Of a stretch of DNA of 64,000 nucleotides, positions 15,347 to 24,340 are shown in pieces. Location of the stretch: assembly GCF_014639235.1 (NCBI RefSeq), contig NZ_BMFU01000009.1:147106-211105 (forward strand), in the 5' to 3' direction. The translations under genes and the position numbers were made by a program. Under the pieces are notes generated by a model, which did not search any database, had not been told where the DNA came from, and saw only the letters and a program-made list of their open reading frames with translations. The first letter of the stretch is position 1. Every line of letters begins with the position of its first letter. The stretch is from Paenibacillus silvae. GTDB lineage: Bacteria; Bacillota; Bacilli; Paenibacillales; Paenibacillaceae.

Positions 15347-18178
15347 ATGACAACTCATCAAACGAAATATCCGTTTCAAGACACAGCTCTTGAGCTCGAT
15401 GCCCGGGTGAAGGACCTTGTATCCCGTCTGACAGATGATGAAAAAATAGAATCCATGCTGCAATACCAGCCGGCCGTTGAGCGTCTGGGCGTTGCAGCCT
15501 ACAAGCATGGAACCGAAGCTGCACACGGTCTGGCCTGGCTTGGTGAAGCGACATCCTTCCCACAGCCTGTGGGGCTGGCATGTACGTGGGATACGGAGCT
15601 CATGCAGCAGATCGGCTCTGTAATTGGAGATGAGGCACGTGTATTTTACAAACGTAACCCCGCCGTTAACGGTCTTACGCTGTGGGCACCAACGGTGGAC
15701 ATGGAGCGTGATCCGCGCTGGGGACGGAATGAAGAGGCTTATGGCGAAGACCCGGAACTGACAGCGGAGCTGACCACAGCGTTGGTTAAGGGCATTCAGG
15801 GCGACCATCCCAAGTATTACAAAGCAGTGGCCACACTCAAGCATTTCCTCGGCAACAACAACGAGGTGGACCGGGGCAGCGGCTCATCCAGCATTGATCC
15901 ACGTAATATGCGTGAATATTACTTGAAAGCATTCGAGAAGCCTTTTAAAGAGGGCGGGGCACAGTCGATGATGACGGCTTACAACTCGATAAACGGTACA
16001 CCTGCTCTCCTGCATCCTTATGTGAACGAGATTGTTAAAGGGGAGTGGGGTATGGACGGTTTCATCGTTAGTGACGCTGGCGACGTGATGGGTATCCAAA
16101 ATGATCACCATTACTATGATTCTCACACACCGGGTACGGTGGAGTCGGTCAAAGCGGGCATCGACAGCATCACCGATGATGCAGAACTGTCCAAGCAAGC
16201 GCTGCGTGAAGGGCTGGAGCAGGGGCTGCTTACGATGGAGGATATCGACAAAGCCTTGTTTAACACGTTCCGCGTACGGTTCCGTCTGGGCGAGTTTGAC
16301 CCGGAAGAGGGCAATCCGTATGCTGCCATTGGAGAGGAAGCCATGATGACGGATAAAGCCAAAGCGCTGTCCCTTCGAGCGGCGAGAGAACAAGTGGTAT
16401 TGCTTAAAAATGACAATGCAACTCTTCCACTGGACAAGACCAAAGCAGGCAAGGTGGCTGTGATCGGACAGCTTGGCGGTACCGTTTACCGGGACTGGTA
16501 TGCGGGAACGCTGCCGTACCGTGTAACCCCTGTGGACGGCATCCGCAGTAAGGTGGGCAGTGACAATGTGACGTTTAGAGACGGTGACGATCGCATCACA
16601 CTTACATCCGCAGCAAGCGGCAAGAAAATAGGGCTTGTCAGAGCCGAGAATTCACCAGAGATGGTGGTTAAAGCCTCGGAGGAGGCGGAGACGTTCCGGG
16701 TGACGGATTGGGGTTTTGGCAGCTGTACCCTGCAGGCCGAGAGCAATGGCAAATATGTAACGACAGATGAAGAGTCTGTTACGGCGTCAGCGAGTGAAGT
16801 ATATGGATGGTTCGTAAAAGAAGTGTTCCACCTTCTTCCGCAGCCGGATGGCAGTGTGGGACTGACGACATGGAATGGCAAAGTCGTGACAGCAGCAAAG
16901 GATGGAAATGATGCGCTCAAGGTATGCCAAGAGCAGCAAACCTTCGATGCAGCCGAGACTTTCCAGCACAATGTCGTGGTGGATGGGGTTGAAGAAGCTG
17001 TAGCCGCAGCCAAGGAAGCGGAGACGGCGATTGTATTTGTCGGCAATAACCCGCTTGTTAACGGTAAGGAAGAGATTGACCGCCCCGGCCTGGACCTGGC
17101 TGAATCCCAGCAGCGTCTCATTCAGGCCGTATACGAAGCCAATCCGAACACGATTGTTGTCATCGTTGGCAGCTATCCTTTTACGTGCAACTGGGTTCAG
17201 GAGAACATTCCGGCGATTTTGTATACGTCACATGCAGGACAAGAGCTGGGTAACGCAGTGGCGGATGTGCTGTACGGGGATTACGCACCGGCAGGCCGGT
17301 TGAACATGACATGGGTTCAATCAGAAGATCAGCTTCCGGACATCAAGGACTATGACATTATCCAGTCGGGCCGCACGTATCAGTATTTTGAAGGAAATGT
17401 GTTGTATCCTTTCGGACACGGGCTCACCTATGCCTCGTTTAAATACAGCAATCTGCAGGTTACCCCTGTGGAGGCGGGGCAGGATGAGCAGGTTACGATT
17501 AGCGTGGACGTGACGAATACGGGTTCGATTGACAGTGACGAGGTAGTGCAGCTGTATGTACGTGCGGGTAAGTCCCGTGTAAAACGTCCGCTGAAAACGC
17601 TGAAGGCCTTCCGCCGTCTGCATATCGAAGCCGGAGCATCGGTGACCGTACGTTTTGACCTGCCTGTTCAGGAGCTGGCCATCTGGGACGTTACGCGTGA
17701 CCGGTATGTTGTGGAGGAGGGCATCTACTCGATCATGGCCGCCAAGTCCTCCTCGGATGTACAGCTGGTAGCAGATTTGAAGGTTGCAGGAGAGACCATC
17801 CCTGCGCGTAATTTGGGTGTGACCACAAGGGCCGAGAATTATGATGCTTACCGAAATGTGGAGCTGGATGAGTGCAAAGAAGGCGGAACAGCTGTCCGTG
17901 TGACCGGAGAACAGGCATGGATTGGCTTCAAGGATGCAGACCTTGGCAGTGGTGCATCTGTTCTCGAAGCGCGTGTATCCGCTGAACAGCCAGGAGCTCT
18001 GCTGGAGGTGAGGCTGGGTGCGCCGGACGGCACACTCGCAGGGCATGCAGAGCTGGCAGCAAGCGGGGCCCAACAGTGGTCTACGGTGAAGGCTGAGCTA
18101 ACTGCTCCAGCGGGAGTACAGGATGTCTATCTGCTGATGTCAGCCGGTGTGCGCGTTCGTCATTTTGAGATTCATTAA
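15347..18178 (+). CDS. Glycoside hydrolase family 3 with inserted trefoil-like domain and C-terminal CBM6
   Basis: The 943-residue enzyme is predicted to remove non-reducing-end beta-linked sugars (beta-glucosidase/beta-xylosidase class). The N-terminal TIM barrel carries KHF and FIVSDAGDV; Asp243 of SDAG is the expected nucleophile. The second alpha/beta domain (from about 345) is interrupted at about 395-495 by a segment with short Gly-containing strands (GKYVTTDEES, WNGKVVTAA) that looks like a fascin-type beta-trefoil and not the usual PA14. NGKEEIDRPGLDL then supplies the probable acid/base Glu. A fibronectin-III-like domain follows (about 700-790), and the last ~120 residues resemble a CBM6 (WIGFKDADLG). 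No signal peptide is seen, so it may act on imported oligosaccharides. Strong ribosome site (GAAGGAGATT). Confidence 0.88.
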   Translation: MTTHQTKYPFQDTALELDARVKDLVSRLTDDEKIESMLQYQPAVERLGVAAYKHGTEAAHGLAWLGEATSFPQPVGLACTWDTELMQQIGSVIGDEARVFYKRNPAVNGLTLWAPTVDMERDPRWGRNEEAYGEDPELTAELTTALVKGIQGDHPKYYKAVATLKHFLGNNNEVDRGSGSSSIDPRNMREYYLKAFEKPFKEGGAQSMMTAYNSINGTPALLHPYVNEIVKGEWGMDGFIVSDAGDVMGIQNDHHYYDSHTPGTVESVKAGIDSITDDAELSKQALREGLEQGLLTMEDIDKALFNTFRVRFRLGEFDPEEGNPYAAIGEEAMMTDKAKALSLRAAREQVVLLKNDNATLPLDKTKAGKVAVIGQLGGTVYRDWYAGTLPYRVTPVDGIRSKVGSDNVTFRDGDDRITLTSAASGKKIGLVRAENSPEMVVKASEEAETFRVTDWGFGSCTLQAESNGKYVTTDEESVTASASEVYGWFVKEVFHLLPQPDGSVGLTTWNGKVVTAAKDGNDALKVCQEQQTFDAAETFQHNVVVDGVEEAVAAAKEAETAIVFVGNNPLVNGKEEIDRPGLDLAESQQRLIQAVYEANPNTIVVIVGSYPFTCNWVQENIPAILYTSHAGQELGNAVADVLYGDYAPAGRLNMTWVQSEDQLPDIKDYDIIQSGRTYQYFEGNVLYPFGHGLTYASFKYSNLQVTPVEAGQDEQVTISVDVTNTGSIDSDEVVQLYVRAGKSRVKRPLKTLKAFRRLHIEAGASVTVRFDLPVQELAIWDVTRDRYVVEEGIYSIMAAKSSSDVQLVADLKVAGETIPARNLGVTTRAENYDAYRNVELDECKEGGTAVRVTGEQAWIGFKDADLGSGASVLEARVSAEQPGALLEVRLGAPDGTLAGHAELAASGAQQWSTVKAELTAPAGVQDVYLLMSAGVRVRHFEIH

Positions 18179-18190
18179 AATTATAGCGAA

Positions 18191-18316
18191 TGTTATGAGG
18201 GGATTCTGTCTTCAGAGGAGCAGCTTGCTTAGATGCAGGAAGTATCCAGTTTGTCCGAAGAGCTGAGAAGCCTGGCACATGGGCTGAATCAGGTGATACA
18301 GCGGTTCCAGGTGTAA
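18191..18316 (+). pseudogene. C-terminal remnant of a methyl-accepting chemotaxis protein
   Basis: Translated in frame, the segment reads ILSSEEQLA, a stop, then MQEVSSLSEELRSLAHG and LNQVIQRFQV ending at a natural stop. This is the typical extreme C-terminus of Bacillales chemoreceptors (SSEEQLASMQEV... with a TAG replacing the Ser codon). Nothing upstream, inside or beyond the GH3 gene continues it, so it is a leftover tail of about 40 codons with an in-frame TAG at 18230. Confidence 0.7.
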
Positions 18317-18355
18317 CAAGCAGGTTATACAGGTAACATACGATATAGCTTCATT

Positions 18356-18402
18356 AAAGCAGGCTCTGAACACGTGAAACGTGGCAGAGCCTGCTTTTTG
18401 TT
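18356..18402 (+). terminator. Rho-independent terminator
   Basis: The arms AAAGCAGGCTCTG and CAGAGCCTGCTTT are followed by TTTT. It was probably the terminator of the lost chemoreceptor gene and now serves the GH3 transcript; it also faces nrdG. Confidence 0.85.
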
Positions 18403-18425
18403 ATGACGAGACAACAAAAGCATCG

Positions 18426-18935
18426 TTACACTGCATCCAGCTGCAATGTAACGATGCTTCCAGCGGCCTGGGTGGCACGCACATCGATTAAACGCTGATT
18501 CCGGCTTCCGCGGAAGGGCAGGGACACATCGCGTTCAGCTGCAAGGTAACGTCCGTCAATAATGACGTCGCATAGCTGTGCAAGCTCGGCTCTTCCCGGA
18601 TCGGCAACGAGTTCCTCGTATTCGAATCCTGTATAAGCCCACACCGTCAGGTCAGGGCGCGCTTCCCGGAGCTGTCGAACCCAGCGGCTGCAGCCTGGTG
18701 CGGAGAAAAAGGGATCACCGCCACATAACGTCACGCCATCCAGCAGGGGATGGTTCGTCACTTCCTGCAAAATCTGCTGCTGCCGCTCTTCCGTAAAGGG
18801 TTCGCCGGCTCGAAAGCTCCATGAGTCCGGGCTGAAGCAGCCTGGGCAAGCGTGTCTGCATCCACTGATGAACAATACAGCACGCAGGCCCGTGCCTTCA
18901 TTGACTGACTCGGGAATATAACCGTACAGATTCAC
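18426..18935 (-). CDS. nrdG: Anaerobic ribonucleotide reductase activating protein NrdG
   Basis: The 169-residue radical SAM enzyme generates the glycyl radical on NrdD under anaerobic conditions. The [4Fe-4S] ligands are Cys26, Cys30 and Cys33 (GCRHACPGC), followed by the SAM-binding GGDPFF element (about 70-78). The GTG start overlaps the nrdD stop by 4 nt, so the two are co-translated. Length is normal for the family. Confidence 0.93.
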   Translation of the reverse strand: MNLYGYIPESVNEGTGLRAVLFISGCRHACPGCFSPDSWSFRAGEPFTEERQQQILQEVTNHPLLDGVTLCGGDPFFSAPGCSRWVRQLREARPDLTVWAYTGFEYEELVADPGRAELAQLCDVIIDGRYLAAERDVSLPFRGSRNQRLIDVRATQAAGSIVTLQLDAV

Positions 18936-20893
18936 CGATGCTTCACCCGATCCCGTACCTCGGCCTGCTTCGCAGCATTGAAGCGTACTTTATAGTCACC
19001 TGTCAGATAGCCAGTTACGCGGCGCAGGCGCTGGAAGTGCACTTCATTTTCATGAACCTCGCATCCCGGACAGATATCCCCGATAACCCCCTCATACCCG
19101 CACTCAGGGCAGCGATCAATCGGATGATTGATGGAAAAATAACCAATATCCTGTGCGAGTGCATACTGCACGATGCGCATAAAAGCTGCCGTGTTGGCCC
19201 GTACATTGCCATCAAGCTCAACATAAGAGATCGCTCCAGCGTTGCATAAGGTATGGAACGGAGCCTCCAGCTCGATCTTACGGTAGGCCGGAAGGTTATG
19301 ATAGACCGGGATATGGAATGAGTTGGTATAATACTCACGGTCATTTACGCCAGAGATGGGGCCATATTGTGCCCGGTCCAACTTGGTGAATTTGCCGGAC
19401 AAGCCTTCCGCTGGAGTAGCAAACAGGGTGATGTTGAGGTTATGGTGCTCACTCATGAGATCGCAGAATTCTCTCATCGTACGAATGATGTTCAGCGCTT
19501 CGCGATGCACATGCATATCCTGTCCGTGATGTCGTCCATACATGGCCGTCATACACTCAGCCAGCCCGATAAAACCGAGCGATAACGTTCCGTGCTTCAG
19601 CAGATCCGCAACAGGTTCATTGGGGTCGAGCTGCTCGCCTCCTTCCCACACCCCCTCCCGCATCATGAAATCGGATGATTTAGCGGGCTGTTTTGTCTGA
19701 ATAGCATATCGGTGCAATAAGCCGTCCACTGCAGTATGCATGACCTTTTCCAAAGCTGCATAGAAGCCATCCCGATCCGCGACAGCCCGGTTTCCCCGGC
19801 AGATACCATACCGAATGCCCAATTTGACCAGGTTAACGGTGTTAAACGAGAGGTTTCCTTTGCCACTCTGACGATTCCGTCCAAACCGATCCGCAAGGGT
19901 ACGTGTGCGGCAGCCCATCGTTGCAATGATCGTATCCGGGTCCTCCGGGCGGTAATAAGGCAAGTTAAACGAAGCATCCACATTGACAAAGTTAGGGTAC
20001 ATGCGCCTCGAGGAGCAGGTTACCGCCAAGCGGAACAGATCATAGTTGGGGTCACCCTGAGCCTGGTTAACGCCCTGCTTGCACTGGAAGATATGCTGTG
20101 GGAACACTGGTGTTTCTCCATGACCCAGTCCCCGAATCGTGGCCTCCAGCAAGGAACGGGAGACGAGCCGTCCTTCTGCCGAGGTGCAAATTCCATAGTT
20201 GAGCGAGGTAAAAGGAATCTGGCCCCCTGCCCGGCTGCTCATCGTATTGAGATTATGTATAAGAGATTCTGCAGCCTGTCCAGTCTCGACTTCAGTCTCT
20301 TCACAGGCAAACGCAAAGGATCGTGGACATTGCTGCTTGGCTGTCGTACTGTCCAGATGCAGCTGCTCATCTGTAAGGACGGCAGATTCGTTAAAGAGCC
20401 GCTGCCCTTTGCGAAAATGTTTGACGAAGGAACGCTTCACATAAGGGGCGAGGTCCCAGTCGATCTTGTTGGCAGACACACCGCCGTATTGACTGTTTTG
20501 CTGGGACTGGAAGATGATAGCGACAAGGGCCATGGCTGACATAATCGTCTGTGGTGTGCGGACGGAGCCATTGCCTGTATTGAAGCCGGAAGCCAGCAGC
20601 CGATCAAACGGAATAAAGATGCAGTTGGTTGTGCCAAGGGCGTACTGATCCAGATCATGCACATACAGATCCCCTTGTTCAACCGCTTCTGCAAGCGCCT
20701 CGGGCAGCACATGACGCATCGCATGCCATTTTGCCGTCTCCGAACCGAGCCTGCTCATTTTTCCGCTGAAGGAATCTCCGTTCAGATTGGCATTTTCTCT
20801 CAGCGTATCGGCATCTTCAGCGCCAATAATACGTCTCCCCAGGTCGGATAATAGATCGGGTGCCGGTGGTGCGGCATACTCAAGCATAGTCAT
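18932..20893 (-). CDS. nrdD: Anaerobic (class III) ribonucleoside-triphosphate reductase NrdD
   Basis: The 653-residue enzyme reduces ribonucleoside triphosphates to dNTPs without oxygen. The C-terminus has the zinc site (Cys595, Cys598, Cys608, Cys611) followed by the glycyl-radical loop RRVTGYL, with Gly628 as the expected radical site. NANLNGDSFSGKM near residue 40 and NLNITLFATPAEG are other class III landmarks. The N-terminal ATP-cone seen in many NrdD proteins is absent, so allosteric activity control may differ. The ATG has AGGAGG 8 nt upstream. Possible NrdR-like repeats and an FNR-type palindrome lie upstream. Confidence 0.93.
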   Translation of the reverse strand: MTMLEYAAPPAPDLLSDLGRRIIGAEDADTLRENANLNGDSFSGKMSRLGSETAKWHAMRHVLPEALAEAVEQGDLYVHDLDQYALGTTNCIFIPFDRLLASGFNTGNGSVRTPQTIMSAMALVAIIFQSQQNSQYGGVSANKIDWDLAPYVKRSFVKHFRKGQRLFNESAVLTDEQLHLDSTTAKQQCPRSFAFACEETEVETGQAAESLIHNLNTMSSRAGGQIPFTSLNYGICTSAEGRLVSRSLLEATIRGLGHGETPVFPQHIFQCKQGVNQAQGDPNYDLFRLAVTCSSRRMYPNFVNVDASFNLPYYRPEDPDTIIATMGCRTRTLADRFGRNRQSGKGNLSFNTVNLVKLGIRYGICRGNRAVADRDGFYAALEKVMHTAVDGLLHRYAIQTKQPAKSSDFMMREGVWEGGEQLDPNEPVADLLKHGTLSLGFIGLAECMTAMYGRHHGQDMHVHREALNIIRTMREFCDLMSEHHNLNITLFATPAEGLSGKFTKLDRAQYGPISGVNDREYYTNSFHIPVYHNLPAYRKIELEAPFHTLCNAGAISYVELDGNVRANTAAFMRIVQYALAQDIGYFSINHPIDRCPECGYEGVIGDICPGCEVHENEVHFQRLRRVTGYLTGDYKVRFNAAKQAEVRDRVKHR

Positions 20894-20944
20894 GTAACGT
20901 GCCTCCTAAATAGATTTTTGAGATGGTATAAACTTGTAAACACT

Positions 20945-20980
20945 TGCGTTATATACGATAAATATGAATGTTATATACTA
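20945..20980 (-). promoter_or_regulatory. Two direct repeats, candidate NrdR boxes
   Basis: TGCGTTATATACGA (20945) and AATGTTATATACTA (20967) share the core GTTATATAC and lie 22 bp apart, about two helical turns, just upstream of nrdD. NrdR boxes are AT-rich 16-mers in pairs on the same helix face; the match to the known consensus is only partial. Confidence 0.35.
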
Positions 20981-21025
20981 GATGTAGATTGATATTATCC
21001 ATTTATAAACTATATGTGGATTTTT

Positions 21026-21047
21026 GGGTGTGATCATCATCACACCC
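21026..21047. promoter_or_regulatory. FNR/CRP-type palindrome upstream of nrdD
   Basis: The arms GGGTGTGAT and ATCACACCC with a 4-nt centre contain TGTGA-N6-TCACA exactly, the Bacillus Fnr box. It sits 133 bp upstream of nrdD, the anaerobic reductase. The rest of the gap to 21417 holds a 10-bp inverted repeat (TATAATTTCT/AGAAATTATA, 21119-21168) and a short direct repeat near 21200-21247, but no gene. Confidence 0.6.
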
Positions 21048-21417
21048 CTAATGAGGAGGCAGGGCACTTGCGTTGAACTGATGCGGGTTTAAAGGTTCCC
21101 AAAATTCAAGCGGAGGCGTATAATTTCTACTTATCCTGCAAGTATAGACTTCCACGTCAGAAATTATAGATTAAAGTACTCGTACAGAGCCTTAGTGAGA
21201 TGTTTTGAAAGTTCTTTAATGAAATGTTTTGAAAAGAGCTTTAATGATAAAACAGATTGTGGATATCGATATGGTTCTCTTATACTTCTGTGGTGTTAAA
21301 CATATAAGTATAGATTGTGACAATCGTTCGGATTCCCGCTAGAGCCCTGCATGTGATGTAACAGTCTGATTCGTGAATTAAAATATAGCAGCCAAGACAA
21401 ACAAAGTGGGGTGGATT

Positions 21418-23058
21418 ATGGGGACGGTAGAAGGCAGACACCAAGGCTTCTATAAAAGCATTGAAGAAGCAGCGGCCCATATCGTGGACGTATTAAGTGG
21501 CATATTAGGAGTGAATACCATCTTCGTAGCCACGAATGACGGAGTGACCAATGTCATTCTCGAAGCCTTCAACCGCAAAGATGAATTAGTTGTTAAAGGT
21601 GCAGCACTTCCATTTATGGAATCCTATTGCAGCCTGGTGTTGAAGGATAACGCCAGTGTTGTTACGATCCAGGATACCTGTGAGCATTCTGCTACACGTT
21701 CAATGGATGTTACGACTGGACTCGGGAACCGATTTTTTGTAGGTGTGCCGATCATGCGAAGATCAGGTGAAGCCTTTGGCACAATATGCATAATGGATGA
21801 TCCCGGATACGTGATCCATGAGAAGGACATGAAGACCCTGGAAGCGATGGCCGTTTTCCTGGGATATGTGGTTGATCTGGAGAGTGCGCTCCGGGCTCAG
21901 GAGCAGAAGCTGAGCGATTCAGAACAGCTGCAGGAGAAGCTGCAGGCAGAGAAAGAACGTGCCGAATCCGAAGCGTTGACCAAGACACAGATGCTGAAGC
22001 TGATGAGCCATGAGATTCGTAATCCGCTGAACGGAATTTTGGGATTGACGGATCTGATGCGTACTCCCGATATGTCGGAGGAACAAGCCGAGTATGTCAA
22101 CATGATCGAAACGAGCGGCAACATTCTGCTCACACTGCTTAATAATATGATGAATTTTAACACGAATGAGGCCGGCAAAACGGTGATTCATGATGACCCC
22201 TTCGATCTGGTCAGTACAATTGAGAACACGGTCTATCTTTATGCCGGTACAGCAACCAGCAAAAATATAGAGCTGGGGTTAAACCTGAATCTGAATGTAT
22301 CCCAGGTTTTCATTGGAGATGAGATCAAGCTTGGTCAGCTGCTCGGTCATGTCATGCAATACGCGATGGATACCACCCGGGAGGGTGCTGTGCTTGTGAC
22401 AGCCGATCTCGATGAAGAGGAAAACGGAGATACAGATGTTCTCCTGCTTCGGGTTCGATATACAGGGCAGATGATATCGGACAATCGTCTGCGTGCTTCC
22501 ACTGCCAAAACGGCGGAGACCATTAGCACCGAGAAGCTTATTGGCAGTAATCTGGGGCTGGCTGTCAGTCAGAACCTGGCCATTTTGATGCATGGACGCA
22601 TTCAGGTAAATACGCTTGATGGGATGATGACCGAATTTCAGATTTCCCTTCCCTTGCGAAGATATTGGGATTTGCCACAAGTCACCAGTGTACAGCAACG
22701 ATTGAAAGGGAAAAAAGTGCTGCTTGCCAAAGACCCTGATATTCTGCAGGGTGTATCTTCCTTGATGCGAAGATGGGAGATGGATGTGCACATGACTTCT
22801 GATTCCGCTGCTGCTTACCAGTGGCTCAAAGAAGGCTTCAAGCCGGACGTTGCCGTTGTGGACATGGGGCTGCGTGAAGGAATTACGGTTGATTTCATTA
22901 TGGACTTGAAACGGCAGGCTGAAGCTATGCCTGTCATTATGCTTGTCCCCTATGGGATGCATATGGATCTGCACCAAACGCAAGCTTTTGATGCCGTATT
23001 AACCAAGCCGGTAAGGCAGACCGAATTGTTGAATGCACTAAGTATTATTTTGCCATAG
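21418..23058 (+). CDS. GAF-domain hybrid sensor kinase with degenerate ATPase domain and receiver
   Basis: The protein has 546 residues from the ATG preceded by GGGGTGG. Order: GAF domain (about 10-150), coiled coil (about 155-185), HisKA with an intact H-box MSHEIRNPLN (His198), HATPase-like region (about 240-410), receiver (about 430-545) with phospho-acceptor Asp482 (VVDMGL), acidic AKDPD and Lys in LTKP. The N-box reads QLLGHVMQYAMDTT, without the Mg-binding Asn, and the G1 box has become RYTGQM, so ATP binding is doubtful. It may be a phosphotransfer or scaffold protein and not an active kinase. No membrane segment; cytoplasmic. Confidence 0.82.
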   Translation: MGTVEGRHQGFYKSIEEAAAHIVDVLSGILGVNTIFVATNDGVTNVILEAFNRKDELVVKGAALPFMESYCSLVLKDNASVVTIQDTCEHSATRSMDVTTGLGNRFFVGVPIMRRSGEAFGTICIMDDPGYVIHEKDMKTLEAMAVFLGYVVDLESALRAQEQKLSDSEQLQEKLQAEKERAESEALTKTQMLKLMSHEIRNPLNGILGLTDLMRTPDMSEEQAEYVNMIETSGNILLTLLNNMMNFNTNEAGKTVIHDDPFDLVSTIENTVYLYAGTATSKNIELGLNLNLNVSQVFIGDEIKLGQLLGHVMQYAMDTTREGAVLVTADLDEEENGDTDVLLLRVRYTGQMISDNRLRASTAKTAETISTEKLIGSNLGLAVSQNLAILMHGRIQVNTLDGMMTEFQISLPLRRYWDLPQVTSVQQRLKGKKVLLAKDPDILQGVSSLMRRWEMDVHMTSDSAAAYQWLKEGFKPDVAVVDMGLREGITVDFIMDLKRQAEAMPVIMLVPYGMHMDLHQTQAFDAVLTKPVRQTELLNALSIILP

Positions 23059-23262
23059 AAACGTTTATTGATGAGCTGCTCTGCGAATATCTCAGTCGGT
23101 CCCTGGAGTCTGGAGGCACAAATTGGCACATTCAATCTGAATGTGCTTCTTCGGTGTTCTCTTCTGTTAATTTCAACACTGCAAACGTTTCCACATTACT
23201 CCAGTTAGGTTACAATAGGATGTGAAACTTCATCATCTCATGAAGAGGAGGACATGCATTCG

Positions 23263-24201
23263 ATGGAATATCGTAGATTGGGTGGAAGCGGACTGAAAGT
23301 CAGCGAGATCAGCTTGGGCAGCTGGCTGACGTACGGGGGATATGTTGAACGGGAGAATGCGGTCAAATCAATTGAAACTGCCTTTGATGAAGGCATTAAT
23401 TTTTTTGATACGGCTAATGCCTATGAGCGGGGAGCTGCCGAGGTCTTGCTGGGTCAAACGTTGAAAGCTTACTCGCGGAGCTCGTATGTGCTCGCGACCA
23501 AGGTTTTTAACAAAATGGGTGATGGGCCTAACGATCACGGATTGTCCCGCAAACATATCATGGAGCAGTGTGAGGCCAGCTTGAAGCGCCTTGGCACGGA
23601 TTATGTTGATATCTATTACTGCCATCGTTATCATGCAGAGACACCAATTGAGGAGACTCTTCGTGCACTGGATGATCTGGTGCGGCATGGTAAAGTGCTG
23701 TATGTCGGCGTTAGCCAGTGGACGGCAGCGCAGATGGAGGATGCACTAAGTACAGCGGACCGCTTGCTGTTAGACCGCATAGTGGTGAACCAGCCGGTAT
23801 ACAACATGTTTGACCGCTACATCGAGAACGAAATTATTCCTCTGGGTGAACGTAAAGGCATAGGACAAGTGGTATATTCCCCTCTCGCACAGGGGCTGCT
23901 GACAGGCAAATATACATCGGTCTCAGATATTCCGGAGAACAGCCGTGCTGCGAAGCTTGGCTGGGATGAAGGCAAGATTAGCGCGGATCGGATTGGCAAG
24001 GTTCGTCAATTGATCGAGATCGCAGATCAGCTGAATCTGAAGGTAGGCCAGCTCGCTTTGGCCTGGATTCTTCGCCAGAGCAATGTTTCCAGTGCGCTTG
24101 TCGGGGCCAGCCGCCCGGAGCAGGTGAAGGAGAATGCAGCCGCTTCGGGAGTGAAGCTGGAGGCTCCTGTGATTGAGAGGATTGAACAGATTCTGGTTTA
24201 A
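23263..24201 (+). CDS. Aldo/keto reductase
   Basis: The protein has 312 residues from the second ATG, which gives the usual MEYRRLGGSGLKVSEISLG start and an 11-nt spacing from GAGGAGG; the ATG at 23254 is too close. It is an NADPH-dependent (beta/alpha)8 barrel of the YhdN/Kv-beta-like AKR group: catalytic Asp/Tyr in FFDTANAYERG, Lys in LATKVF, His in YYCHRYH, and a C-terminal SALVGASRPEQVKEN that grips NADPH. The substrate is an unspecified carbonyl compound. It stands alone with a strong bidirectional terminator after it. Confidence 0.9.
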   Translation: MEYRRLGGSGLKVSEISLGSWLTYGGYVERENAVKSIETAFDEGINFFDTANAYERGAAEVLLGQTLKAYSRSSYVLATKVFNKMGDGPNDHGLSRKHIMEQCEASLKRLGTDYVDIYYCHRYHAETPIEETLRALDDLVRHGKVLYVGVSQWTAAQMEDALSTADRLLLDRIVVNQPVYNMFDRYIENEIIPLGERKGIGQVVYSPLAQGLLTGKYTSVSDIPENSRAAKLGWDEGKISADRIGKVRQLIEIADQLNLKVGQLALAWILRQSNVSSALVGASRPEQVKENAAASGVKLEAPVIERIEQILV

Positions 24202-24254
24202 GTAAGAAGCGAGGCAGATTATATATACGAAAAAAAAGAGTGTATTGAAGTATA

Positions 24255-24300
24255 AAAGAGATGCCATCTGCCTATTCACAGGCAGATGGCATCTCTTTTG
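24255..24300. terminator. Strong bidirectional terminator
   Basis: The arms AAAAGAGATGCCATCTGCCT and AGGCAGATGGCATCTCTTTT are perfect, with a loop of about 6 nt. The hairpin separates the aldo/keto reductase (+) from the convergent diguanylate cyclase (-). Confidence 0.92.
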
Positions 24301-24340
24301 TTGTGGAAAAAATTTAGATTCTATAGTCAGCATTCGTTTT

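Noticed and set aside
17321..18073. 250-codon minus-strand frame in the GH3 gene
   Set aside because: Fully antisense to the well-supported GH3/CBM6 protein, with no start signal.
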